DNA of 64,000 bases from Nocardioides sp. YR527. Lineage in GTDB: Bacteria > Actinomycetota > Actinomycetes > Propionibacteriales > Nocardioidaceae. The stretch is taken from positions 682,001 through 746,000 of the forward strand of contig NZ_FNFN01000003.1 of the NCBI RefSeq assembly GCF_900101045.1, in the 5' to 3' direction. Below are positions 42,902 through 54,014 of this stretch, piece by piece. The translations under genes and the position numbers were made by a program. Each line of letters starts with the position of its first letter. Within the stretch, counting starts at the first letter, position 1. Below the pieces are notes generated by a model. That model saw nothing but the letters and a program-made list of their open reading frames with translations, was not told the origin of the DNA and made no database searches.

Positions 42902-42955
42902 CGGTCGCCGGAGTTCCTGTGACCCCGCCTCACACCGCTGCTTACAGTGCCGAAC

Positions 42956-44122
42956 ATGAAGATCACCGTTGTCGGCGTGGGCTACGTCGGGATGTCGCTC
43001 GCCGTCCTGCTCGCCCAGAAGCACGACGTCGTCGTTCTGGACATCTCCCAGGAGCGGGTCGACCTGGTCAACGCGGCCAGGACCCCGATCGAGGACGCCG
43101 AGATCACCGGCTTCTTGGCCACCAAGGAGCTCGGCCTGCGCGCGACCCTCGACAAGGAGGACGCCTACGCGGACGCCGCGTACGTCATCGTCGCCACCCC
43201 GACGAACTACGACGAGGCCTCGAACTACTTCGACACCTCCACCGTCGACAGCGTGATCGCGGACGCGGTGAGCTACGCGCCGGAGGCTGCGATCGTGGTG
43301 AAGTCGACCATCCCGGTCGGCTACATCGCGGCCAAGCGTGACCAGCACCCCGAGGCGACGCTCTTCTTCAGCCCCGAGTTCCTCCGCGAGGGCAAGGCGC
43401 TCCACGACAACCTGCACCCCTCTCGCATCGTCGTCGGCGACGACTCCCCGGCCGCGAAGGGCTTCGCCGAGCTGCTGCTCGAGGGCTCGCTCGAGCCCGA
43501 CGTTCCCGTGCTGATGACCGGCGCCACCGAGGCCGAGGCGATCAAGCTGTTCGCCAACACCTACCTCGCACTGCGGGTCGCCTACTTCAACGAGCTGGAC
43601 ACCTACGCCGCGACCCATGGCCTCAACACGCCTCAGATCATCGAGGGCGTCGGCCTGGACCCCCGGATCGGCTCGCACTACAACAACCCGAGCTTCGGCT
43701 ACGGCGGCTACTGCCTGCCCAAGGACACCAGGCAGCTGCAGGCCAACTACCAAGACGTCCCGCAGAACCTCATCTCGGCGATCGTCGAGGCCAACACCAC
43801 GCGCAAGGACTTCGTCGCCACCGACATCCTGCGACGCGAGCCGAAGGTGGTCGGCGTCTACCGGCTGATCATGAAGTCCGGCTCGGACAACTTCCGCGAG
43901 TCCTCGATCCAGGGCGTGATGAAGCGGATCAAGGCCAAGGGCGTCGAGGTGGTCATCTTCGAGCCCGAGCTCGACGAGCCGACGTTCTTCCACTCCGAGA
44001 TCATCAAGGACCTCGACGAGTTCAAGCAGCGAGCCGACGTGATCATCGCCAACCGGCGCACCGACGTGCTCGCCGACGTCGCCGACAAGGTCTACACGCG
44101 CGACATCTACGGCCGCGACTGA
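42956..44122 (+). CDS. ugd: UDP-glucose 6-dehydrogenase
   Basis: A 388-residue short-form UDP-glucose dehydrogenase. It starts [20 protein letters not shown] (NAD fold), has [16 protein letters not shown], and the catalytic-Cys segment [15 protein letters not shown]. It oxidises UDP-glucose to UDP-glucuronate for polysaccharide synthesis. TACAGT at 42943-42948 sits just before the ATG, giving a leaderless or very short 5' end; GTG 42947 is less likely. It opens the nucleotide-sugar region. Confidence 0.94.
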   Translation: MKITVVGVGYVGMSLAVLLAQKHDVVVLDISQERVDLVNAARTPIEDAEITGFLATKELGLRATLDKEDAYADAAYVIVATPTNYDEASNYFDTSTVDSVIADAVSYAPEAAIVVKSTIPVGYIAAKRDQHPEATLFFSPEFLREGKALHDNLHPSRIVVGDDSPAAKGFAELLLEGSLEPDVPVLMTGATEAEAIKLFANTYLALRVAYFNELDTYAATHGLNTPQIIEGVGLDPRIGSHYNNPSFGYGGYCLPKDTRQLQANYQDVPQNLISAIVEANTTRKDFVATDILRREPKVVGVYRLIMKSGSDNFRESSIQGVMKRIKAKGVEVVIFEPELDEPTFFHSEIIKDLDEFKQRADVIIANRRTDVLADVADKVYTRDIYGRD

Positions 44123-44262
44123 GGCCCTCCGGCGGAGAGATCTGCTCCCGTGGGCGACCTGCGGGTAACGGACCGGTGAACATCGGTTCGCAATGAACCG
44201 TGCGCGGATGCGTACAGTTATTGTCGCGTCTTCTGCTCAGTGTCTAGGAATGAGGCAACATC

Positions 44263-44634
44263 ATGGCTGGTGACTCCGAGACCCGCCCCTGGGGTTCGTG
44301 GCACGTCATCGACATCGGTCCGGGCTACAAGGTCAAGCGGATCGAGGTGCTGCCCAACAGCCGCCTCTCCTACCAGACCCACACCCACCGCTCCGAGCAC
44401 TGGGTGGTCATCTACGGCAAGGCCACCTGCATCATCGACGGCGTGACCACCATCGCCGGCCCCGGTGAGTCCGTCGACGTCGCCGTCGGCCAGGCCCACC
44501 GGATCTGCAACGAGACCGACGAGCCGCTCTCGATCATCGAGGTCCAGCGCGGTGGCTACACCGGCGAGGACGACATCGTCCGGCTCGAGGACGACTTCGG
44601 TCGGGCCGAGCAGAAGATCACGGCAGAGGCCTGA
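44263..44634 (+). CDS. Cupin, type II mannose-6-phosphate isomerase-like domain
   Basis: A 123-residue single cupin: RPWGSWHVIDIGPGYKVKRI, SYQTHTHRSEHWVVIYGKAT (metal ligands) and IIEVQRGGYTGEDDIVRLED. This is the C-terminal half of bifunctional ManC-type enzymes standing alone, so it may isomerise mannose/fructose phosphates or be a sugar-related binding protein. It lies between ugd and convergent rmlA. Confidence 0.88.
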   Translation: MAGDSETRPWGSWHVIDIGPGYKVKRIEVLPNSRLSYQTHTHRSEHWVVIYGKATCIIDGVTTIAGPGESVDVAVGQAHRICNETDEPLSIIEVQRGGYTGEDDIVRLEDDFGRAEQKITAEA

Positions 44635-44637
44635 GCA

Positions 44638-45510
44638 TCAGGCCAGCAGCCCGAGCAGGTACTTCCCGTAGCCGCTCTTCAGCAGCGGCTGGGCGAGCTC
44701 GGAGAGCTCCTCGTCGGAGAGCCAGCCCTGGCGCCAGGCGACCTCTTCGGGGGCACCGATCTTGGTGCCCTGGCGGTGCTCGATGGCGCGGATGAAGTTG
44801 GCGGCCTCGTTGAGGTCCTCGAGGGTGCCGGTGTCGAGCCAGGCGGTGCCGCGGGGCAGCACCTCGACCGAGAGGGTGCCGGCCTCGAGGTAGATCCGGT
44901 TGAGGTCGGTGATCTCGAGCTCGCCGCGCGCGGACGGCTGGAGGTTGCGGGCGTGCTCGATCACCGAGCTGTCGTAGAAGTAGAGGCCGGGGACGGCGTA
45001 CGGGCTCTTCGGCTTCTCCGGTTTCTCCTCGAGCGAGATCGCTTTGAAGGACTCGTCGAACTCGACGACGCCGTAGGCGCGCGGGTCGGCGACGCGGTAG
45101 CCGAAGACGGCACCGCCGGTGATCGTCTTGAAGCGGGCCAGCTGGGTGCCGAGGCCGGGGCCGTAGAAGATGTTGTCGCCCAGGACCAGCCCGACACCGT
45201 CCTCGGAGGAGTTGAGGAAGCCGACGTCGGCGCCGATCGTGAACGCCTGGGCGAGGCCGTCGGGGGAGGGCTGCTCGGCGTAGCTGATGTTGACGCCGAG
45301 ATGGCTGCCGTCACCGAGGAGCCGGTGGAAGCCGGAGGCCTCATGAGGGGTCGTGATCACCAGGATGTCGCGGATGCCGGCCAGCATCAGCGTGGTCAGC
45401 GGGTAGTAGATCATCGGCTTGTCGTAGATCGGCATCAGCTGCTTGCTGATCGCGAGCGTGATCGGGTGCAGACGTGAGCCGGTGCCTCCGGCGAGGATGA
45501 TCCCCTTCAT
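44638..45510 (-). CDS. rmlA: Glucose-1-phosphate thymidylyltransferase RmlA
   Basis: A 290-residue nucleotidyltransferase with [50 protein letters not shown] and the allosteric-site C-terminus. It makes dTDP-glucose, the first step of dTDP-L-rhamnose synthesis. It is divergent from rmlB with a 94-base promoter gap. Confidence 0.96.
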   Translation of the reverse strand: MKGIILAGGTGSRLHPITLAISKQLMPIYDKPMIYYPLTTLMLAGIRDILVITTPHEASGFHRLLGDGSHLGVNISYAEQPSPDGLAQAFTIGADVGFLNSSEDGVGLVLGDNIFYGPGLGTQLARFKTITGGAVFGYRVADPRAYGVVEFDESFKAISLEEKPEKPKSPYAVPGLYFYDSSVIEHARNLQPSARGELEITDLNRIYLEAGTLSVEVLPRGTAWLDTGTLEDLNEAANFIRAIEHRQGTKIGAPEEVAWRQGWLSDEELSELAQPLLKSGYGKYLLGLLA

Positions 45511-45520
45511 GGTCAGTTGA

Positions 45521-47991
<2,471 letters not shown>

Positions 47992-47999
47992 CGCATCCG

Positions 48000-48122
48000 C
48001 TGGTCGAGCCGCCGGAGCCGCTAGGCGGAGGCGTGTCGAGACCAACACGGTCCCCTCTGCGCTCGACAGGACTGTGTTGGTCTCGACACGCTCGGCCGCA
48101 GGCGGCCTCGCGGCTCGACCAG
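48000..48122. repeat. Inverted pair of TGGTCGAG / GTGTCGAGACC repeats
   Basis: CTGGTCGAGCCG at the left and CGGCTCGACCAG at the right form the outer arms; GTGTCGAGACCAACAC (48032-48047) and GTGTTGGTCTCGACAC (48073-48088) form the inner arms. It lies between convergent rmlCD and the TauE-like gene and could form a long cruciform or terminator. Confidence 0.82.
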
Positions 48123-48129
48123 CGGGCTG

Positions 48130-49065
48130 CTACTTCTCGGAGCGCTCCGGGAGCCGCCAGGCGGCGGCGTTGTTGTCGAAGGCGTCCAGGCCGCGCGACT
48201 GGCGGATGAAGCCCCACAGGAGCGGGCCGAGCAGCAGCATCGCGCCACCGAGGAGCAGCAGGAAGGTGGCATCGGCGCCGAGCATCTTGGCGCCCGAGAG
48301 CGTCAGCATGATGACGATGCCGCGCCGGATGACCGACTGGGAGACCCAGCGGGCCATCCGGGAGCCGAGGAAGGTGCCGGGGGTGCCGCCGAGGATGAGC
48401 GGGATCAGCACCGCCCATTCGACGCCGTGGTTGATGACCTGGCCGATCGCGGCCGCCAGGACGAGCGGCACCGCCTGGAGCAGGTCGGTGCCGACCAGCT
48501 TGACCGCGGAGAGCGTCGGGTAGACCAGCAGCAGAGCGATCATGATGACCGAGCCGGAGCCGACCGAGGTGATGCCGACCAGGAGACCGCCGAGCGCGCC
48601 GATGACGATGGTGAGCAGCGGCTTCAGGCGGGGATCTTCGTCGGGAGCCTCGTTGCCGGCAGCGACCTGGCGCAGCTGCAGGTACATCCGGAACATGTAG
48701 GACGCCGCCGCGAACAGCAGTGCCCCGCCGAGGACGAGCTTGAGGAAGTGGTCGGTGTCGCCGGGCGCCAGCTTGTGGACGAAGGTGCCCAGGAACGCGC
48801 ACGGCACCGAGCCGATGATGAGGTAGGTCGCCAGCCGTACGTTGGGCGAGCCGTGGCGCCAGTGCACCGCGGCACCGACCGACTTGTTGACCGAGGCGGC
48901 GACGAGGTCGTTGGCGACCGCGGTCGTCGGGGGCACCCCGAGGAAGATCAGCGCCGGCGTCATCAGGGCGCCTCCGCCCATGCCGGTCAGCCCGACGACG
49001 ATGCCGATGCCGAAGCTGACCACGAGCACGCTGAGCGCGTCTTGGGTGAGGAGGTCGGCGAACAC
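48130..49065 (-). CDS. TauE/SafE family permease
   Basis: A 311-residue protein with about eight transmembrane helices in two repeats: VGLTGMGGGALMTPALIFLG and GLLVGITSVGSGSVIMIALL are the paired family signatures. It is a probable anion exporter or importer (sulfite, sulfonates or related). GTG 49065 is preferred over an upstream ATG at 49095 that would overlap the divergent asparaginase start. Confidence 0.87.
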   Translation of the reverse strand: MFADLLTQDALSVLVVSFGIGIVVGLTGMGGGALMTPALIFLGVPPTTAVANDLVAASVNKSVGAAVHWRHGSPNVRLATYLIIGSVPCAFLGTFVHKLAPGDTDHFLKLVLGGALLFAAASYMFRMYLQLRQVAAGNEAPDEDPRLKPLLTIVIGALGGLLVGITSVGSGSVIMIALLLVYPTLSAVKLVGTDLLQAVPLVLAAAIGQVINHGVEWAVLIPLILGGTPGTFLGSRMARWVSQSVIRRGIVIMLTLSGAKMLGADATFLLLLGGAMLLLGPLLWGFIRQSRGLDAFDNNAAAWRLPERSEK

Positions 49066-49093
49066 GGGGCAACTCTCACATAGTCTCGCCCCC

Positions 49094-50050
49094 ATGCCAG
49101 CACCCGTGCCGTTCGCCGAGATCGTCCGCTCCGACTTCGTCGAGGGACACCACTACGGATCAGTCGTCTCCCTGGCCGCCGACGGCACCGTGAGCTGGTC
49201 GCTCGGTGACGTCGACTCGCCGATGCTGCCGCGCTCCTCGAACAAGCCGGTCCAGGCCCTCGCGATGGTGATCCTCGGCCTCGACCTGGCGCCCGACCTG
49301 CTCGCCCTCGCCTGCGCCTCGCACTCGGGCGAGGAGTTCCACCAGGAAGGCGTACGCCGCATCCTCGCCACCGTCGGCCTCGACGAGTCCGCGCTCGGCA
49401 ACATCGAGGACTACCCGTTCGGGGTCGAGGCGCGGGAGGAGGCGCTCCGTCGCGGCGAGCCGAAGACCCGGCTGGCGATGAACTGCTCCGGCAAGCACGC
49501 CGCGATGCTCGCCACCTGCGTTGCGGCCGGCTGGCCGCTGGAGGGCTATCTGGACCCGAAGCACCCGCTCCAGGAGGGGATCTGCGAGGTGCTCGAGGCG
49601 TGCACCGGCGAGGTCGCGTACGCCACCGTCGACGGCTGTGGGGCGCCTGCCCTGTCCACGTCGCTGACCGGGCTGGCGCGGGCGTTCTCGACGATCGGCT
49701 CGGCGGTGGACGGTCCGGCCGCGCGGGTCGCCGAGGCGATCCGGTCCCACCCCGAGTACGTCTCGGGCACGACGCGCGACGAGCTCGCGTTGCACCGTGC
49801 AGTACCCGGGCTGATCGGCAAGCTGGGTGCCGAGGCGGTCTATGCCGTCGCGCTTCCGGACGGCCGCGCGTGGGCGCTGAAGGCCGACGACGGCGGTGAC
49901 CGGGCGCGGGCGGCGGTGATGGCCGCCGCGCTGCTGCGGGACGGGGTCGGTGACCTCGACGGGGTCGACGCCGACGCGTTGCGGGCGACCGGGGACGCAC
50001 CGGTCCTCGGTGGTGGGCTCAGGGTGGGGGAGATCCGCGCGCTGTTGTGA
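49094..50050 (+). CDS. Rhizobial-type L-asparaginase (Asparaginase_II family)
   Basis: A 318-residue enzyme. PRSSNKPVQALAM, MNCSGKHAAMLATCVAAGW and TVDGCGAPA are the conserved Ser-x-x-Lys, Cys and Asp/Cys regions of the ReAV-type asparaginases, which differ from bacterial types I and II. It hydrolyses asparagine to aspartate and ammonia in the cytoplasm. The start ATG is 28 bases from the divergent permease start. Confidence 0.88.
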   Translation: MPAPVPFAEIVRSDFVEGHHYGSVVSLAADGTVSWSLGDVDSPMLPRSSNKPVQALAMVILGLDLAPDLLALACASHSGEEFHQEGVRRILATVGLDESALGNIEDYPFGVEAREEALRRGEPKTRLAMNCSGKHAAMLATCVAAGWPLEGYLDPKHPLQEGICEVLEACTGEVAYATVDGCGAPALSTSLTGLARAFSTIGSAVDGPAARVAEAIRSHPEYVSGTTRDELALHRAVPGLIGKLGAEAVYAVALPDGRAWALKADDGGDRARAAVMAAALLRDGVGDLDGVDADALRATGDAPVLGGGLRVGEIRALL

Positions 50051-50162
50051 CCTGCTAGCGGCGCGCTAGCGAGTCGGGGATGCCGTGACTGCGCGTGTTT
50101 GCCCCGGTTGACGAAGCAACTAGTGGGTGATGTGTGTCACTTCGGTTGCCCAGGACTTGTGA

Positions 50163-50181
50163 TTGCTAGCAATTGTTAGCA
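50163..50181. promoter_or_regulatory. Direct repeat, likely operator of the XRE-HbhA pair
   Basis: TTGCTAGCA (50163-50171) and TTGTTAGCA (50173-50181) repeat every ten bases; the first is also part of the palindrome TTGCTAGCAA. It ends ten bases before the XRE start. Two more GCTAGC hexamers lie near 50056 and 50065, after the asparaginase stop. Confidence 0.5.
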
Positions 50182-50191
50182 CACTGGAGTC

Positions 50192-50632
50192 ATGGTCAAG
50201 AGCAAGGTCACGAGTGCGGTAGGCACTCTCGGCGAGTATCTGAAGGAACAGAGGATCTCGGCCGAGATGTCTCTGCGTCAGCTCGCCGACCAAGCAGGTG
50301 TGTCCAACCCCTACCTCAGTCAGATCGAGCGCGGTCTGCGCAAGCCATCGGCTGAGGTCCTCCAGCAGATCGCCAAGGCGCTGCGGATCTCGGCGGAGCA
50401 GGTCTACGTCCGTGCCGGGATCCTCAGCCCCGACTCCAACGTCGGGGGGTCCGTGGAGCTCGCGGTGCTCGCCGACCCGAACCTGACCGAGCGGCAGAAG
50501 CACTCGCTGCTCGACGTCTATCACTCGTTCCTTGCTCTCAACAGTCGTGTCACCGACGATGCGCCGGCCGCCGATGAAACCGCTGAACCCCATCACGAGG
50601 AGAACCCAGATGCCCACGCTGCCCAAGATTGA
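50192..50632 (+). CDS. XRE-family regulator upstream of the HbhA-like gene
   Basis: A 146-residue protein with a helix-turn-helix (LGEYLKEQRISAEMSLRQLA, DQAGVSNPYLSQIERGLRKP) and an acidic disordered tail. In mycobacteria a similar regulator (Rv0474) directly precedes hbhA (Rv0475), and the same order is seen here with a 23-base overlap. It probably regulates itself and the HbhA-like gene through the TTGxTAGCA repeats. Confidence 0.88.
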   Translation: MVKSKVTSAVGTLGEYLKEQRISAEMSLRQLADQAGVSNPYLSQIERGLRKPSAEVLQQIAKALRISAEQVYVRAGILSPDSNVGGSVELAVLADPNLTERQKHSLLDVYHSFLALNSRVTDDAPAADETAEPHHEENPDAHAAQD

Positions 50633-51161
50633 GACCACCAAGCCCCTCAACGCCGTCGCCGGCGTCGCGGACCTCGCCTACGAGACCGTCAAGGGCTACG
50701 CCACCGACCTGCAGAAGAAGGTCGACGACTACCGCTCCGAGGCGACCACCAAGCTGACCGACGCCCGCTCCAAGGCGACCGAGAAGGCCACCGCCTACCG
50801 CACCCAGGCGACCGAGAAGGCGACCGCTGCCAAGTCCACCGTGACCGGCTTCGACCCGAAGTCCCTCCCGGCCCTGGCCAAGGAGCAGTACGCCGTCCTG
50901 CCCGAGAAGCTGAAGACCACCGTCAAGGCCAAGCTCGACGAGACCACCGGCTCCGCCACCGGCACTTACGACAAGCTCGCCACCCGCGGTGAGACCTTCG
51001 TCGCGAAGTTCAAGAAGGCCGAGACCGAGACCCCCGTTGCCGAGGCTCCGAAGGCTGAGGCTCCGAAGGCTGAGGCCCCCAAGGCCGAGGCTGCTCCGGC
51101 CGAGAAGCCGGCCCCCGCCAAGAAGGCTCCGGCGAAGAAGACGGCTGCCAAGAAGGCCTGA
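50610..51161 (+). CDS. HbhA-like protein with Lys/Ala-rich tail
   Basis: A 183-residue protein: an N-terminal helical coiled coil (VAGVADLAYETVKGYATDLQ), Ala/Thr-rich repeats (TEKATAYRTQATEKATAAKS), three AEAPK repeats and a basic tail ending PAKKTAAKKA. Mycobacterial HBHA has this design and binds heparan sulfate and possibly membranes or lipids. There is no signal peptide. AGGAG lies before the ATG inside the XRE gene end. Confidence 0.85.
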   Translation: MPTLPKIETTKPLNAVAGVADLAYETVKGYATDLQKKVDDYRSEATTKLTDARSKATEKATAYRTQATEKATAAKSTVTGFDPKSLPALAKEQYAVLPEKLKTTVKAKLDETTGSATGTYDKLATRGETFVAKFKKAETETPVAEAPKAEAPKAEAPKAEAAPAEKPAPAKKAPAKKTAAKKA

Positions 51162-51178
51162 TCCTGGCCCTGTACGCC

Positions 51179-51268
51179 CGACGGCTCACCGAGGTAACTC
51201 GGTGAGCCGTCGCTTATTTCGTGGAGTTCCACGAGGTGGGTGACCGTTGACCGAGTTGCCTCGGTGAA
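51179..51268. repeat. Triple-palindrome intergenic element, copy 2
   Basis: An extended hairpin CGACGGCTCACCGAGGT/AACTCGGTGAGCCGTCG (51179-51212), then TCGTGGAGTTCCACGA (51219-51234), then ACCGAGTTGCCTCGGT (51250-51265). It lies between convergent hbhA-like and galE. The three palindromes match copies 1 and 3 in order and spacing. Confidence 0.85.
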
Positions 51269-51287
51269 CATCCCGCCCGAGGCGATG

Positions 51288-51305
51288 TCCTGAGCTTGTC
51301 GAAGG
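51288..51305. repeat. TCCTGAGCTTGTCGAAGG dispersed motif
   Basis: This 18-base motif sits between triple-palindrome copy 2 and the galE stop. The same motif is familiar to me from intergenic regions of other high-GC actinobacteria; only one copy was seen here. Confidence 0.45.
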
Positions 51306-51306
51306 G

Positions 51307-52284
51307 TCAGCTCGGGTAGTCGGCACCCGCGGCCTGGCGGGCCTCCCAGGCGGTGGCGACCATGGAACGCAGGTCGTGGCGCATCTCCCAGTCGAGGTCG
51401 CGCCGGGCGAGCTCGCCGGTCGCGACGATGCGGGCGGGGTCACCGGGACGACGCGGCTTGATGACCGGCTCGAAGTCGATGCCGGTGACCTCGCGGATGG
51501 CGTCCATGATCTGGCGTACGGAGGAGCCGTCGCCCGAGCCGAGGTTGTAGACCGGCTCGAGGTCCTTGCCCTCGGCGAGCCGCTTGGCGGCGACGACGTG
51601 GGAGTGGGCGAGGTCGGCGACGTGCACGTAGTCGCGTACGCAGGTGCCGTCGGGGGTCGCGTAGTCGTCGCCGTTGATCTGCGGTGTCTTGCCCTTGGCC
51701 AGCGCGTCGAAGACGAGCGGGAAGAGGTTGTGGGGGCTGGTGTCGTACAGGTCCTTCGAACCCGAGCCGACGACGTTGAAGTAGCGCAGGCTGGTGTGCG
51801 CGAGCCCCTCGGATCGCGCCACGTCGGCGATCAGCCACTCGCCGATCAGCTTCGACTCGCCGTAGGGGCTCTCCGGGTTGGTCGGCGTGGTCTCGGTGAC
51901 CAGGTCGACGTCAGGGGTGCCGAAGGTGGCGGCGGAGGACGAGAAGACCAGCTTGTCGACACCGGTGGCCGTCATCGCCTCGAGGAGGTTGGCGGTGCCG
52001 GTGACGTTCTGGGCGTACGTGTGCAGCGGCCGCTGCACCGAGACGCCCGCGTACTTGAAGCCGGCGAGGTGGATGACTCCCTCGACGCCGTGGTCGGAGA
52101 TCGCCTGCTCGATCGCGGACCTGTCCAGCAGCGTCGCCTCGACGAAGGCGACGTTGTCGGGCACGAACTTCGAGAATCCCGAGGACAGGTCGTCGATGAC
52201 GATCGGCTCGATGCCTGCGTCGAGCAGTGCCTGCACGACGTGCGATCCGATGTAGCCCGCGCCTCCGGTAACCAACCAACTCAT
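51307..52284 (-). CDS. galE: UDP-glucose 4-epimerase GalE
   Basis: A 325-residue extended SDR: WLVTGGAGYIGSHVVQALLD, VIHLAGFKYAGVSVQRPL, VFSSSAATFG, ESPYGESKLIGEWL (catalytic Tyr/Lys) and LRYFNVVGSG. It interconverts UDP-glucose and UDP-galactose. Divergent from the RibD-like gene. Confidence 0.94.
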   Translation of the reverse strand: MSWLVTGGAGYIGSHVVQALLDAGIEPIVIDDLSSGFSKFVPDNVAFVEATLLDRSAIEQAISDHGVEGVIHLAGFKYAGVSVQRPLHTYAQNVTGTANLLEAMTATGVDKLVFSSSAATFGTPDVDLVTETTPTNPESPYGESKLIGEWLIADVARSEGLAHTSLRYFNVVGSGSKDLYDTSPHNLFPLVFDALAKGKTPQINGDDYATPDGTCVRDYVHVADLAHSHVVAAKRLAEGKDLEPVYNLGSGDGSSVRQIMDAIREVTGIDFEPVIKPRRPGDPARIVATGELARRDLDWEMRHDLRSMVATAWEARQAAGADYPS

Positions 52285-52327
52285 GCGATGAAGATAGCGG
52301 GCTGTCCTGAGCGGTTAGGTTTGCGGG

Positions 52328-53002
52328 GTGAGGCTCCTGCACGGTGACGGCGACCCGACGACCCCCGAAGGCCTGCGCGCCATCTACGCCCCGCCGCGCC
52401 TGCCGTGGCTGCGGGTCAACATGGTCAGCTCCCTGGACGGTGCGGCCACCGGCTCCGACGGCCGTTCCGGCACGGTCAACAACGCCGTCGACGTCGACGT
52501 CTTCCACGTCCTGCGCGACCTCGCCGACGCCGTCCTGGTCGGTGCAGGGACCGCCGTCGCCGAGACGTACGCCGCCACGGGGGCGCCCATCGTCATCGTC
52601 TCCCGCCGCGGCCGGGTCCCCGACGACCTGCGCGGCTGCGAGCCCGGCACGGTCCGGCTCGCCACGGTGGCCGAAGCGCCCGGCCTCGACGCCGCGCGCG
52701 ACGAGATCGGCGAGGAGAACGTCTACGTCACCGGCACCTCCGAGGTCGACCTGCAGGCGCTCCGCGACCGGTTGCACGAGGAGGGCATGCGTCACGTGCT
52801 CTGCGAGGGCGGGCCGAGCCTTCTCGGCTCGCTGCTCGAGGCAGGTGTGGTCGACGAGCTCTGCCACACGATCACGCCCAAGCTCCTCGCCGGCGACGGC
52901 AGACGGATCGTGACCGGGCCGCCCACCGACGTACCGGTGTCGCTCGGCTCGCTCATCGAGCACGAGGGCACGTTGCTCGGACGTTGGCTCGTAATCAGAT
53001 GA
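52328..53002 (+). CDS. RibD C-terminal-like pyrimidine reductase
   Basis: A 224-residue dihydrofolate-reductase-fold protein: LRVNMVSSLDGAATGSDGRS, LADAVLVGAGTAVAETYA, HVLCEGGPSLLGSLLEAGVV and ELCHTITPKLLAGDG. It matches stand-alone RibD reductase-domain proteins of actinobacteria, which reduce a riboflavin precursor or act on dihydrofolate. GTG start. Its stop ends two bases before a putative PHO box. Confidence 0.87.
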   Translation: MRLLHGDGDPTTPEGLRAIYAPPRLPWLRVNMVSSLDGAATGSDGRSGTVNNAVDVDVFHVLRDLADAVLVGAGTAVAETYAATGAPIVIVSRRGRVPDDLRGCEPGTVRLATVAEAPGLDAARDEIGEENVYVTGTSEVDLQALRDRLHEEGMRHVLCEGGPSLLGSLLEAGVVDELCHTITPKLLAGDGRRIVTGPPTDVPVSLGSLIEHEGTLLGRWLVIR

Positions 53003-53003
53003 C

Positions 53004-53025
53004 GTTCACGGTCAGTTTCCGGTAA
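53004..53025 (+). promoter_or_regulatory. Putative PHO box upstream of ugpA
   Basis: Two adjacent 11-base units, GTTCACGGTCA and GTTTCCGGTAA, resemble the units upstream of pstS. They lie 75 bases before the permease start. With a glycerol-3-phosphate-type transporter downstream, phosphate control is plausible. Confidence 0.5.
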
Positions 53026-53099
53026 CGAAATCTTGAGACCGAGAGTTTTACTCTTGACGGGGTCCGACCCAGCCGCTTGACTCACCGATCGTGCCAGGT

Positions 53100-54014
53100 A
53101 TGACGGCCGTCACGACCAAGCGACCACGTCAGGCACTCTCGGGAAGACGCTTACGGGAGTGGCTGATCTTTCTGGCGTTCGTGGCACCCAACGTCGCGCT
53201 GATCGTGGTCTTCACCTATCGGCCGCTCCTTCAGAACATCTACTACTCGACGCTCAACTGGACGCTGGGATCGAAGTTCGCGACCCCGGTCGGGCTGGGC
53301 AACTACCGCGACTTCTTCACCTCCGGCGAGGCGAGGGAGGTGCTGACCACGACCGCGATCTTCACCGTCGCGACCGTCGGTCTCACCCTCGCCCTGGGCC
53401 TCGGCGTCGCACTGGCGCTCAACCGCAAGCTTCCCGGCGCCGGGTTCGCGCAGGCGACGGTCTTCGCGCCCTACATCCTCTCCGGCTACGGCGTCGGGCT
53501 CGCCTGGCTGTACATCTTCGACCCCAACATCGGCGCGCTCTCGGCGATCCTGCGCGACGTCGGCCTGAACAGCCCGGAGTGGATCAACTCGCCCCGCTGG
53601 ACGCTGACGATGGTGATCATCGTCTACGTCTGGAAGAACCTCGGCTACGCCGCGGTCATCTACCTCGCGGGCCTCCAGGCGGTGCCGGGCGACGTGCTGG
53701 AAGCGGCCGATCTCGACGGTGCCGGTCCGGTGCGGCGGTTCTTCACGGTGACCCTGCCGCTGCTGTCGCCGACCACGTTCTTCCTGCTGGTCACCACGAT
53801 CCTCAACAGCCTGCAGGCCTTCGACCTGCTGATCGCGATGGACAAGCTCGGCCGGGGCGCCCGCACCCTGATCTTCGACGCCTACCTGACCGGCTTCAAG
53901 GAGCAGAGCCAGGCGGGCTACTCCGCGATGCTGTCCACCGTGCTCTTCGCGATCCTCGTGGTGATCACGCTCATCCAGCTGATCGTCGTGGAGAGGCGGG
54001 TCCACTACCGATGA
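53100..54014 (+). CDS. ugpA: Sugar / glycerol-3-phosphate ABC permease (UgpA/MalF-like)
   Basis: A 304-residue permease with about six transmembrane helices. LREWLIFLAFVAPNVALIVV starts the first helix and DVLEAADLDGAGPVRRFFTV is the EAA loop. It pairs with UgpE-like downstream (ATGA overlap). GTG 53091 is an alternative start. No ATPase gene is in the cluster; a shared MsiK/UgpC-type ATPase elsewhere is expected. Confidence 0.85.
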   Translation: MTAVTTKRPRQALSGRRLREWLIFLAFVAPNVALIVVFTYRPLLQNIYYSTLNWTLGSKFATPVGLGNYRDFFTSGEAREVLTTTAIFTVATVGLTLALGLGVALALNRKLPGAGFAQATVFAPYILSGYGVGLAWLYIFDPNIGALSAILRDVGLNSPEWINSPRWTLTMVIIVYVWKNLGYAAVIYLAGLQAVPGDVLEAADLDGAGPVRRFFTVTLPLLSPTTFFLLVTTILNSLQAFDLLIAMDKLGRGARTLIFDAYLTGFKEQSQAGYSAMLSTVLFAILVVITLIQLIVVERRVHYR

